NCBI GenBank assembly: GCA_951230915.1
Contig: OX579634.1
Coordinates: 14,720,725 to 14,784,724 of the forward strand
Length of the DNA: 64,000 nt
Direction of reading: 5' to 3'
From: Antitrichia curtipendula
Taxonomy: Eukaryota; Streptophyta; Bryopsida; Hypnales; Leucodontaceae
Shown piece by piece: positions 10,301 through 20,974 of the stretch. The notes beneath the pieces were generated by a model. The model was not told the DNA's origin. It saw only the letters and a list, made by a program, of their open reading frames with translations, and did not search any database. Both the position numbers and the translations under genes were made by a program. How positions within the stretch are numbered: the stretch's first letter is position 1; each line of letters begins with the position of its first letter.

Positions 10301-12348
10301 GCGAGAATGAGCGCTGCGGTTTGGAGAAAAGTGCCCGTGGTGGAGGGCGTGGTCGCTGGGAGCGCGGCAGCGGCTTGTTTCGTTTGGCCATGGCGAGGGG
10401 TAGTTCGGCGCGACTTGGTGCTCGTGTCAGAGCCTGAGTCAGAGACTTGATGGTCAGGCGCGACACGTGAGTTTACAAGACGGGGTTTTCTCGGCGATTT
10501 GTCTGGTGGCGCGATAGAGTCGATGGTGGTCATCGAGGCTGGGCGTCTCCGGCGCTGAAAATCCGTCGTGTCGCCGGTGCGACGGGGTTTCCTCCTCGGG
10601 GAGGACGACTGGTCTGGTGGCGCTGATGATAATTCGCTAGCGGTGGTGAACGGGGTGGGACGTCGCCGGTGCTGGAATTCGGTCGCGTCGCCCGGGAGTG
10701 GCCGTGGAGGCGTGAGCAGTCCCTGCGCGTCGCGCTTGGGGAGCTTCTGTTTTGGAGAGAACAAATCCTCTGTCGCATTGCTGAGCTTGCCCGCGTCCCA
10801 GGTGGAGTTTCGGCGGTGCTTTCCCATGAGCTTCGAGCCGCCGACCTTCTCGGAGTTGAACCTCGCCGACGCCGTCAACATAGTCTTGTCGACAGGTTCC
10901 GCGGAGTTCGCGTCGGCAGGGTACCCGTGAGAGGTCGACCCGCGCACCTCCGCTGGGTAAACGTCACTTTCGTCGTCGGTCGCGTTTCGCCCCTGCAGCT
11001 TCTGGTGCACTCGCTGAAACCACAGCTTCGACTTCACGGTCTCCGACTTCGCGTGCGTCTTGTGCTTGTGGCTATGGGCTTTCGAACTGACGTCGGAGTA
11101 CGTGGTGCTCACACTCGACACGGACGATCGCGGGCTCTCGGTGGAATCCACTTTCGCAAACGCACCATCGGTCTCCACATTCTCGCGTTCAGGTTCAATC
11201 TTAGCTCCTGCTTCAGCTGCCACTTGAGATTCAGCTTTGGATTCAGATGGCTGCGAGATGATGTCTTTCACGACACCATTCTTCGATTTGGTACTCACCT
11301 TGGCGCTGCTCTTCTTCCCCAACTTGGATGCACCCCAATGCAACATGCGCCGTAGCATCCCCGCGGGCTTCACATCCACCTTCGCCGCCTCCAGCTCGGG
11401 TTTGAGCGGCTCCGAATGCGAGATCAGTGGCTCCGAATGCGAAATCAAAGGCATTCCTTCCACTGCCGCGAAGCTTGACTCGCTCCTGCTGGAGGCGCAT
11501 CGCATTTTCTCCCGCATGTTGCTGCCATTACCCAAAAGGGTGGACGTCGCTTGCAGCTTCAGCAGCGCGGGACTGGGCGCGTTCTTGGAGCACCCACTTC
11601 CTGCAGACGACGACTTCTGGAACTCGGGAGGATCCTGAGCTGATTTCTCGGATGGCAATGGCAATGTGCTTCCTGTCCTCACGCGCAAGTGCGCCGGCGC
11701 GAGCGCAGGCTTACCCTCGAAGCTCAATTCCAACTTGGGCAATTCGTCCTGCGACCGCGGCGGCGATTCCTGTGGCGATTCCAGCGATTCCAGCGACTCC
11801 AATGTGGGCAACGAGTCGTAGAAAGTCTCGGACTGCGATTGCTGCGAAGCGCCGCTAGACTGCGATCTGTGCGCTTCACGACTGGATGTCCCGGACTCTT
11901 TGCTATTCCATTCCAGACGTTTGGAAGGAGTTCGCAACCGCGGCGACGGCGGCTCTCGAACCGCTTCATTACAAAGATTCTCAAATGAAGCACGGATACT
12001 GCGAACGCTCCGAGCGCTTTTCGGACTCTCGCTGACGGCGGGGGGACTTGACCTAGGCGTGCCCGTTTTCACCTTGAGCTCCGACATGAAAAGATCTGGT
12101 TGCAGAAACGTCGACGAATCCCACCGCGGCTTCTCAACCATGTGCTTCTCGATGGTGGGCGCACCATCGACGAGATTCTCGACGTCCACATTGAGTTTCG
12201 CAGGTTTGTGTTTCGCAACGCGCTCGGGCTTCATTGTCGATGAAGAAGACGACGAAGACGGCGATGAGGACGACCTCGAGGCGCCCTTGCGGGGCGTCGT
12301 TCCCTGTCGCTGCGCACTGGATTGCGGCCCGCCCTGCATGGCGCCCAT
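7373..12348 (-). CDS. Ser/Pro-rich protein with C-terminal degenerate PRUNE/DHH-like phosphoesterase domain
   Basis: I propose seven exons on the minus strand: 12348-9274, 9161-9099, 8995-8912, 8722-8636, 8337-8280, 7933-7859 and 7605-7373. All introns are GT-AG, all phases agree, and the total of 3675 nt gives 1224 residues. The start is the first ATG after an in-frame stop. Residues 1-910 are disordered, rich in Ser, Pro, Arg and Lys. From about 920 the chain resembles the plant PRUNE/exopolyphosphatase-like (DHH) fold: LNKFLALQKKRFLES, then IPVMNM, GIDASAVLFLDE, the SSCTIVSEKF stretch and ILLVGAGSL. The metal-binding DxD segment is replaced by SEAGQGLSS and no DHH motif is visible, so catalysis is unlikely. 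A DHHA2-like part seems cut short, and a basic tail ends KKRGWFRNRPSAQ. Exon 2 is the least certain exon. Confidence 0.75.
8736..8778. repeat. TTTAGGG-type tract inside intron 3 of the PRUNE-like gene
   Basis: Repeated TTTAGG and TTTAGGG units read on the plus strand, so the transcript strand carries AAACCCTAA telo-box motifs. Telo-boxes near plant gene starts bind Telo-box/TRB-type factors; inside an intron the role is open. Confidence 0.65.
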
Positions 12349-13300
12349 CGTCCTGCATCACTCCATGGGAGTGCCGCCAAGTGCGCTCTTCCGCATTCTG
12401 CAATAATGTCAATTCAGCTACCAATGCTTGCAACTCTGGTGAAACTCTTCCAACGCGAAACAAAACCTCCCCAAAACCCACTGAAACGAACCACAGGCCC
12501 AAATGGAAACAAGTGCATCACCCGCTACGCAACTACTCTTAACCATTCGACCATTTCAAAGCATGCAATCATCTTGACGTGCACATGAATCCCGCACGAC
12601 GCCTTGGATTCTCCATCGTGTCGTTCTGAGCTCAAGACACGCCGCAATAGCAGAAACCAACCTGTCATAGAACGCTATCTCACAAACAGAACCTCCATAG
12701 CCAGAGAGCCAGCTTCACATCGCATTGTTTATAACTCCTTACAAACCCTTCACACCACAAAACTAAAAACTCCTAAACCTCCAAAACTCCAAAAACTCCA
12801 AAACCTCTCTTCATTCTACCCCAAGTCCCCCAAACCCATAAAAAACACTCTATCAATGGCACATTCATTGCACATGCACCACGGCCAGCCTCTCCTGCCC
12901 AACCATCAAAAAACGAAACTTGCACACTCAGAACTGACTAGAGCCCCTCCTACACGGGTACGATTCCGCACCGACCATGCATTTCCTCCAGTGCGTTCCC
13001 AAAGCGTGATCTGATTCGGTTGCATCATCACCAAGAACGCTAGCAGATGGATAGCAATTCAAAAAGGAGGATAAAAAAAGGAAAAAAAGAAAAAAAGAGA
13101 CCAAAGAGGAGGAATTTAGCAGATGTTGATGAGGATGACTGTTAAATTACAGACGGAGGCCGACGGAGAGACAGAAGAGAGAGTCGGAAGTCGGAAGTCG
13201 GAACCATACACTACTGTAGGTTTGTCCGAAGTAGCCATGGCAGGCAAGGCGAGTCACCATGCAGCTTCCCTTCCAAATTAAAGTAAGGAAGCTTTAAATA
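12349..13300 (-). promoter_or_regulatory. Probable leader and promoter region of the PRUNE-like gene
   Basis: Reading leftward, this is the DNA upstream of the ATG at 12348. It is richer in C on the plus strand (G on the transcript strand) than the distal spacer. The open frames on the plus strand here (12604-13014) have biased, low-complexity composition and no family resemblance, so I treat the stretch as leader/promoter. I see no unambiguous TATA box. Confidence 0.4.
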
Positions 13301-14055
13301 TAAACCTCCATCAACGACCCTTCCGGAATTGGCACTAAAGAGGACCTTAATTTCAGCATCGTTCAGCGCCATAGCTAGAAACTGGTCACACAGAACTCCG
13401 TCATCACGAACATTTGCAGTGAAAAGTGGATGATTCTCCCGAAGACGTTTCCAAGGTGGAAAAAATCGCTGTTAATTTAGTTGTCGAATCTACTGTGCCC
13501 TCAACAGTAGTACGTACTACGTAGTACCGGGAGTATTTTGCTGAATGGTAGTAGTAACCAATATATAGTCATGAGATGAAATCCCCTGGAAGAAGAATCA
13601 TCATTGTGCAAAAATGTGGATCAGTGGATCCATTCGTTGAAGGAGTGGATCTCATGGGCGACTAATCCAAGACTGGATCTTGTGTGAAATCGGTAATCCG
13701 GGCACCGTCACTGGGATGGGGTGAAAATTGACGGAGGACTGGGAGAGGGATTGGGACTTTGGAGACGGAGGGGTCTACTAATTTTGGGCGTGGGCTGTCG
13801 TTATGCTGGAGAGCTAGAGCGGGGGACGGGGGGAGACGTGAAAGGGCGATCAATGCTTCGTTTGGGGTCCAATTCGGAGGACGCTACTGTAGTTGTTCCC
13901 TCTTGTTTTTCTCTCATAACTCTGGGGCGGCTGTTCACGGCTTTCCCTCCTTTTGTTGTTACTTTTTTAGGTCGGCTGGGCCATCTTCCCTCCTCTGAAA
14001 CTGAAAGAAAAGAATCGGCATCCTGCGTCCAGGCCTCTACTGGGGTAGCCTGCTC
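13301..14055. other. Spacer with GC-rich patch, no gene supported
   Basis: A G-rich patch at 13720-13990 opens frames of 80-110 codons on the plus strand, but these show no recognisable domain or splice continuation. GTAGTAC repeats at 13510-13560 form a small imperfect palindrome. Confidence 0.35.
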
Positions 14056-14059
14056 TTAA

Positions 14060-14280
14060 CCCTTAAACGTCGAGGCGGACGTTTTGCGGCCGATGAATGA
14101 CAAGAGAATCTCCTGTGTAGGAGAGAAGTGCAACTATTCATCCTCCAAATTTTGTGGGAAAAGGGAAGATCATCTACAGTAATTTGACTTCCAACGAGTG
14201 CTTTTGCATTATTTTAATCCAACAATTTTCACAGTGTCAAAATAGATGATTTCTACGGTTATGAGCCCGTCGTTTAAGGG
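14060..14280 (+). mobile_element. TTAA-flanked CCC...GGG MITE (piggyBac-like pattern), copy 1
   Basis: The element starts CCCTTAAACGTCG after TTAA (14056-14059) and ends CGTCGTTTAAGGG before TTAA (14281-14284). The inverted CCCTTAAACG ends and the TTAA duplication match the piggyBac superfamily rule. It is 221 bp and non-coding. Internal landmarks are GATGAATGACAA, ACTATTCATCCTCCAAA and CGAGTGCTTTTGCA. Confidence 0.75.
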
Positions 14281-14284
14281 TTAA

Positions 14285-14485
14285 ACGACGGGCTCATAAC
14301 AGTAGAAATCATTTGTTTTGATACCGTGGAAATTGTTGTATTAAAATAATGCAAAAGCACTCGTTGGAAGTCAAATTACTGTAGATGATCTTCCATTTTT
14401 CCCACAAAATTTGGGAGATGAATAGTTGCACTTCTGTCCTACACAGGAGATTCTCTTGTCATTCATGGGCCGCAATGTTTAAGGG
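14285..14485 (-). mobile_element. TTAA-flanked MITE, copy 2, inverted relative to copy 1
   Basis: This is the same sequence as copy 1 in opposite orientation, beginning at the shared TTAA (its CCC is missing) and ending GTTTAAGGG before TTAA at 14486-14489. Copies 1 and 2 together form a near-perfect palindrome of about 425 bp. Confidence 0.7.
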
Positions 14486-14489
14486 TTAA

Positions 14490-14711
14490 CCCACAAACGA
14501 CGGGCTCATAACCGTGGAAATCATCTTGTTTTGACACCGTGTGAATTGTAGGATTAAAATAATACAAAAGCACTCAATGGAAGTCAAACTACTGTAGATG
14601 ATCTTCCTTTTTCCCACAAAGTTTGGAGGATGAATAGTTGTACTTCTATCCTACACATGAGATTCTCTTGTCATTCATCAACTAGAAAACATCCGCCTCG
14701 ACGTTTAAGGG
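14490..14711 (-). mobile_element. TTAA-flanked MITE, copy 3
   Basis: It starts CCCACAAACGACGGGCTC straight after the TTAA at 14486 and ends CGACGTTTAAGGG before TTAA at 14712-14715. It has the same orientation as copy 2. Confidence 0.7.
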
Positions 14712-14715
14712 TTAA

Positions 14716-14928
14716 CTCATAAACGATGCTGAGGACATTTTCCAACTGATGAATGACAAAGAATCTCTCCATTCATGCAAGATAGAAGTACAACTATTCA
14801 TCCTCCAAATTTTGTGTGAAAAGGAGTTTGACTTCCAACGAGTGCTTTTGCAATTTTTTTTGTAACCCGACGATTCATACGGTTCCAAAACACATGATTT
14901 CTACGGTGATTAGCTTGTCGTTCAAGGG
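14716..14928 (+). mobile_element. TTAA-flanked MITE, copy 4, most diverged of the cluster
   Basis: It follows the TTAA at 14712-14715 and ends TCGTTCAAGGG before TTAA (14929-14932). The orientation is that of copy 1. It has lost about 30 bp after GAAAAGGA that is present in copy 1. Confidence 0.7.
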
Positions 14929-15214
14929 TTAAGAAGCCAATTTCATGAGTACACTAAGTACACCCAAATATGATACCTTTTCCTTATCCAACACCTAAAA
15001 AAACAAGTTTGAGTGAAATCCTTCATAATTTGATATCACCATAGATTATCAAGAGCAAACCAATGAAAGGTGAAGACTTGTATGAACAATGAATGAGGGT
15101 TGAGCCATTTTGTACTTTTAGTGATGTTCATTCCAGGTGAGTCTAGTGTTATGTAGACAATATCCTATGCTCTCAACTCTGAAAATTTGTAAAATATTAC
15201 TTGAGCATCCATTG

Positions 15215-15422
15215 TAAGAACCTTGCATTTTAGGTGATGTTTTGTAATTTTTTTAAACGGATTTTAGGCGACATCCATTACAACAAACCCATGTTTTTAT
15301 ATCAACATTGATGTTATGTTGGATGTGTTGTTGACATAAAAATATGGGTTTGTTGTAATGGACATCACCTAAAATTTGTTTAAAAAAATTACAGAATGTC
15401 ATCTAAAACGCAGGGTTCTTAT
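15215..15422. mobile_element. Fold-back element of about 208 bp with near-complete inverted arms
   Basis: The left arm starts TAAGAACCTTGCATTTTAG and the right arm ends CTAAAACGCAGGGTTCTTA. The arms of about 95 bp pair almost throughout, including a long stretch around AACAAACCCAT and ATGGGTTTGTT, with a short loop near 15315. It is a non-coding MITE able to form a long RNA hairpin. Confidence 0.8.
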
Positions 15423-18400
15423 AGAGATCAAAAATATTATAAAACCATTTGGGTTGCATTTCTTCTAAATTTGCTAATAACCTCATTCATTTTTTGGGTC
15501 ATTCTACCATTGAGATAATAGAATCAACAAAGTGTTGTTTCTTAGGTGTTCATACTTTTATTGGTGTGGAAAAGGGAGGAGGTGACTAAATCTTGTCAAG
15601 TAGCCTTAGGCCTTAGGGGATCTAGAAATTGATAGCCAATGGAAGGTGTCATTAAATCATTTCCTTACTTAATTGCAATTGGTTGACTATTGATTCCCTA
15701 GATTTTGGTTCTATAACTAAGCTATGTAACAATTTCAAAGGATTTGGGAGCTTCTACTTTGAAAATCCATAGGACACGCCATGCATTGCAAATGTCCACA
15801 GAACTCAAAATAATAATAAACAAGCAGTTCACTATGGGCCATGTTGAGGCCCTCCAACCAAATACAAATATTAATCTTCTATCATAACAAGTAAATTTCG
15901 TTATCCCCACACCCTCTCCAAAATTCTATTAATGTCTCTTGATTGCTCAAAAATTAAGACCTTTATTGAATGCAATGAGAAAAATAGTAACTCCAGTTGT
16001 ACTACTATGAATGAAGAATTTGTTGGAGATAGTTCTGTTATCTAAGTCATTTGCAAAGATACTCATCAATTGGTGACTAGCAGTGGTAAGATTCACATAT
16101 ATATTTTGAACAACATGCATGATTTAGGGCACAATAAAAGTATATTGATAACGTCATCCAAAATGCCTATAACAACTTCTCCAAATTGTTGGTTGTCAAA
16201 AAGGATTACATTAGAGCAAGATTTGGGTCTCAATAGCCTGGTACTTTTGGACTAAAAATTAATATTTTGATTTACATAATTGCATGCAAAATTGTTTATG
16301 TTGTCAATGTGAGGGTTGCCATTGAAAATGTAGACCAATTGGGTTATTGTTTGGTATAACCAAGTTGACTCGAGGACGTACGGTACAACCAAGTTGGAAT
16401 TCACCACATATGCAAATCTAATGTCTATTATATTGTCACCAACCACTAAACTACCACCTTCCGTGTTGGCAATGAAGTACTTATGGCAATGAAGGCATGT
16501 TAAAAAGAGTATTAAGGCCACTATTTTAATGCGGGATAATCTTGGCTCACTAAAGGCAATGAGGATAGATTAGTAAAAAAGGTATTGTGACTATTACTTT
16601 AATGCGGTACTTATTCGATGTACAACCGTTGGCAACAATATTAATTTAATATGACCCAAGGGACAAGCAAATGATGCCATCTTTGTACATTATTTTTTCA
16701 TAATTTGTTGATACTCGTGGCAACGCTCTAAAAATGTGATGTCATTGCCTAAGGCTCCACAATGGCAACAACCATGTTGACATTTCCTAGCCATTTCCGG
16801 AGGATCATTTCAAATAATAGTTAATTTTGATTTAGGCATCCTTAGACTTGAATTCTTCTCTAATGTTTTTCCAAGTTTTAATTTCAATTCATACTCATCC
16901 AAAATATCTTATTCATTTATAAAAAAGTTTTTGAAAAAAGTTTGTAGATGATTTGAACATGATGGCTTACTGTCAATTATGGATATATTTATAGAAAGAA
17001 CTTTATATGATATTTTGTATGTCCCACTGAAAATATCCTAATTGGCCAAAGTGTGTATACTACTAAACCGCTCCATTTATTGATTTGATCACTGAGCAAG
17101 CAATTGGAATTCATATCAATTCCTGCTCAATCAATATCCAAAAATTCCTCATCACTTGCTCAATAATCAACAATTAAAATTAATACATAGAGCTTTCTTA
17201 GTCTTACATGCACTATTTCAATTTGGAGTTTTTTAGTGGGATGGAGGTAGCATATACAATGATTAAATTTTGAAAGCATTGAATAAATATATGAACATGG
17301 TTCTTATTATTAAACTTTTGTAGTTTTTTATTGGTCTTTTTGGACTCCAACACATTCTAGCATATGTTTTCAGTCGTTTGATTTAGTTAAAATAAAATAT
17401 GTAAACACCTATTAGATGAGTTTTAACTAACATTGTGTCTAAAAAACTATCCAAAATAATTTATGTCTTGAACTATAACTTTTCATTTTTTTTTAATGTC
17501 TTTTTGTACATGATGTAGTCTTCTTTCCATGACCTTGTTGTCATAAGGGGACCTAAAAATTTATTGGCAAAAAAAACATGTTTGTTATTTATAGAGTCTA
17601 TTTTCTAAAAGAGGCATTAAGGATGGAATTTGCCATCTAGGTCCATGAAGCTCAGATAGTTGACCTAGCTCCAACAAATACTTCATTTATACCAATATTT
17701 TAGACCACAATTAATCTTTTGTTTCTCTTCTTCCTCGTTTATTTTTATTTTTTCTTCATAAATATTGTATATCTTTGGTTTTAAAAATATATCTAAAGTT
17801 GAAAAGTTTAGCTAGATAGTTACATTCCTATTTAAAACTTAAAATCACCCTCCAAACTCTATATTATTAGTCAAATCAATTCATACAACACAACTAATTA
17901 ACACACAATTACCTCAAGACAAATGCCCTCATCTATATTGAATTTGTTATGTGGGAGGTCCTTAAGTCTTATAAAAAAAATTATATAATTACAAGATTTA
18001 CTTTACTTTCTACAATTTATAAAACAATGAAGTGCATAGTTTATAGATGTTTTGGTAAAATATTCCTATCGTGTGCTTTCGTGTTTCTATATTATATTTT
18101 TTAATAATTTAGTTTACTCTATCAGCTTATATATTATTCCACATATAAACTATGAAGGATGAAAATCAAGTATTTACTTATGAAAAGAAATTAATCATGG
18201 GATTTTTAAGTTTTTAACACATAGAGCTTGTAATAATTGGAATTTTTCAAAATTTTAAGATAAAGTGGAATTGATTTTAGGAACCATTAAGTCATTTTAA
18301 ATGAAAAAAATGGATATTTTAAAAGTAGCATTAAGTTGATACACTGCTTCCATCCAATTTTGGGATGGAAGGCCTTGAAGCATTCATCATATCATTTTTC

Positions 18401-19358
18401 AAGATATAAGGAAGGTTACCCCATCATTTGATGAAGTGTCCTAAAAAATATATTTATAGGTTTTAACTTAAGGTAGTGGCACCTAATTGCAATCTATTTT
18501 TAACCTCTAAAGTCCTAAGGTATTTTTTCATCATAAACTCTCAAAATTATCATTTCTATTGCAAAGTGCAACACTTTCAATTAAATTTTTTTTTTATATA
18601 TATAATCATAGAATTTCTTATAAGAGAATGTGGAAGAAATTAAATTTTTTTGACTATGTAGATAGCAAGATTATTATTTGCATTAGGAGTGAAAAATACA
18701 ATTTTGGGAGGTACCTTGTAGATTAGATTATAAGACTTTGAATCTTCTTAACTTAGAAATTTTGCATTAAAAATTATAAAGATTTTGTATTGAAGAATTG
18801 AGTTGTGAGTCTAGAAAAAAAAATTCAAAAACACACACATGATTTTTATTCTTTAAAAATTTGTTGAGTAGAAATAGATACAAAATAGAAAGAAAAATCC
18901 AATCATTAAGTGTTTTAAGATAAAATTGAAAACTATTACTGTAAATGGCTATGAGGCTATCAAGGTTTGCAAAAATAATATAATATAATAATCTTTGACT
19001 TTTGAAAAATTACTTTGATAGGGAGTTGAAAAACACAAAAATTAATGTTACATATGCCAAATTACTAGAAAATGGGATACATGCAAATCTCGTAATGGGC
19101 CAAATGGTTTAAAAAATTTCCACTAGTTAATGTTTCTTTAATCAAGGCGCCAAATTCTTGAATTTTAAAAGAAAAAATATTGAAAATTTTATTAATTCTA
19201 AAAGCAATTGGTGAACCACATTTTCCAACTATAATTAATTATTGAGCATAAGATGACATAATGTGGCCAAAAGTGACAATCCTACCTAGTGCCAAAAACA
19301 AGGACCATTGATTCAATATATAGAAAAATTACCATCATTCTCGCATCGTTGATTCTAC
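15423..19358. other. AT-rich spacer, no gene or clear element seen
   Basis: The longest open frames are 60-90 codons, AT-driven and without family resemblance. I see no long inverted or tandem repeat here, although diverged transposon remnants would be hard to detect by eye. Confidence 0.45.
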
Positions 19359-19362
19359 TTAA

Positions 19363-20297
19363 CCCCTAAAGGACCAAACACCGTTTTTTGACAACATAGC
19401 GATTTTGGGCAGCTCACTATGATCAGAATTTTTCTTTTTTTTCTTTGAAATTTTCACATAAGATGTGCCCGAGGAGTAGCTTTAAGGTCCAACAATTTTC
19501 GTAACTTTTGACTACATGGTTAAAAAGTTATTGCATGATATGTCATTTTCATTGTTCGGCGGGCAGCCGGGGCAGCAAAAAAAACTTCTTTAAAAATCAC
19601 TTTTAAAAATTAAAAAAAATTGAAATTGGTTCTTTAGATTTATATGTACGTGGGAGGCTTTGAATCATTCCATTCCAATCAAAGAGTCAAAAGTTATGAG
19701 GATTCTTAGTTTGAGGGTAGTTATGGAATCTCTACTCTAAAATAAACTTTGAAGTCCTTTATTTAACTCGATTTTCAATATTTTTGAAAAAAAATAAAAA
19801 CATTGGGTGTAGATTGCTTATTACAACATTACAATCGTTGGGATTGGCATTTTTCAATTTCATAAATAAATTCTTGACAATTTAGTACTTTGAATCATTC
19901 TCTTCCTCTTCCTACTTACTATTTTTTTCCTATATGTTGTACAATTCCAAATGATCTGAAATTTTTCAAGCATGTAGCCAACTTGCCTTGAAGAATACAT
20001 CCAAAGAGTAACCATCATTTTGGACATTTTTTCATACAAATGTGACCTTGTGGAGGGCAGCTGCCCGTTTTTTCGCAGGGACAAAAAAAGGATTTTTGTC
20101 AATTCAAACGCTATTATCTTGCAATCCACTTGGTGGAAAATTCTGAAATTTTTTCCACATCTTCTTAAACAAGTTTACTAAAAGATCCTATGGCTACAAG
20201 TGTCCAAAAATGTTTTTTTTCTAAAATTTGGCACTAGTATTAGAAATGGCAGTTCTGGAGCGGTTTTGGTAAAAACATAGTCAAAAACCTTTAGGGG
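19363..20297. mobile_element. 935-bp TTAA-flanked element, CCCCTAAAGG ends, copy A
   Basis: It starts CCCCTAAAGGACC after TTAA (19359-19362) and ends AAACCTTTAGGGG before TTAA (20298-20301). Copies lie at 53867-54807 (opposite orientation) and 42350-43675 (opposite orientation, interrupted). Internal landmarks include a GGGCAGCT(G/C) motif, GGCGGGCAGCCGGGGCAGC and a CATTTTGGACATTTTTTCATA stretch. The 89-codon minus frame at 19860-20129 is partly shared with copy C, but I see no DDD transposase. Confidence 0.8.
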
Positions 20298-20301
20298 TTA
20301 A

Positions 20302-20749
20302 AATGGAAGCCACGGATGTCATTGATCAAAGACTATTGATGAAGATTGGAAAAATAATAGGTTGGGATTAGTCATTAATGCAATGCCGCAAAGGAAAAAA
20401 CGTTGGACCGTCGATGCACCGGATAGAGATAGGGTTTGGCACTCATCTCATTTTATGCTCTGCTCGAGTGTCATGTTTCGCCGGGGGAGTTTTGTTGGAT
20501 CTCAATCAACATTGCCTTGAGTCAACTACCTATATACTGCAATTGAAGAGTAGATTGTGTGGCTTAGCAATTTTTGTTGGATCAAAAGATCCCGTGCTTG
20601 GCATGGACGTTGGCTATGGGTGGTTCAAGTGGAGTTCGAGTCTAATCAAAGATTCAAGTGGAGTTCAAGTTTGAGTGGAGATTTAAATATTCAAGGTCTT
20701 TGAAAATGCGTGGTATAATTCAAAGATTACATTTAGGGTTACATTAGAG
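20302..20749. other. Short spacer between two transposon remnants
   Basis: A 98-codon plus frame (20378-20674) has no recognisable family; I do not call a gene. Confidence 0.35.
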
Positions 20750-20974
20750 GAGATTTGGGGGGTCTAGAGGGCTCTGAGTTATCATGGCTGCGGGAACAAG
20801 GAAGCTACGCCACTGCTGCAATCTGACGTGCCCTAACTTCGGCCACGTCACCCAAAATAAAATAAAATAAAATTTTGAAAAATAAAATTTTGACAGCGAG
20901 CCGTTCTTTCACTAGATCAAGAACAACAGTAGGAACGAGACTAAAACAGCCCTCCAGACCCCTCAAAAAATCTC
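20750..20974. mobile_element. Short MITE-like element with GAGATTT...GGGTCT.GAGGGCT inverted ends
   Basis: The left end is GAGATTTGGGGGGTCTAGAG; the right end read in reverse is GAGATTTTTTGAGGGGTCTG, continuing GAGGGCT in both. The interior of about 170 bp is more GC-rich than its surroundings and includes an AAAAT-rich tract. No coding capacity. Confidence 0.65.

Noticed and set aside
9840..11355. Long open frames antisense or out of phase to the PRUNE-like gene (for example 208 codons at 9840-10466 minus and 228 codons at 10669-11355 plus)
   Set aside because: They overlap the GC-richer exon 1 and have Arg/Pro/Ser bias typical of shadow frames; no domain or splice continuation.
12604..13014. 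136-codon plus frame upstream of the PRUNE-like gene
   Set aside because: Low-complexity Lys/Pro/Leu/Ser/Thr composition, no domain; lies in the probable leader/promoter of the opposite-strand gene.
20378..20674. 98-codon plus frame as a small gene
   Set aside because: No recognisable domain, flanked by transposon ends, and no supporting splice or regulatory signals.
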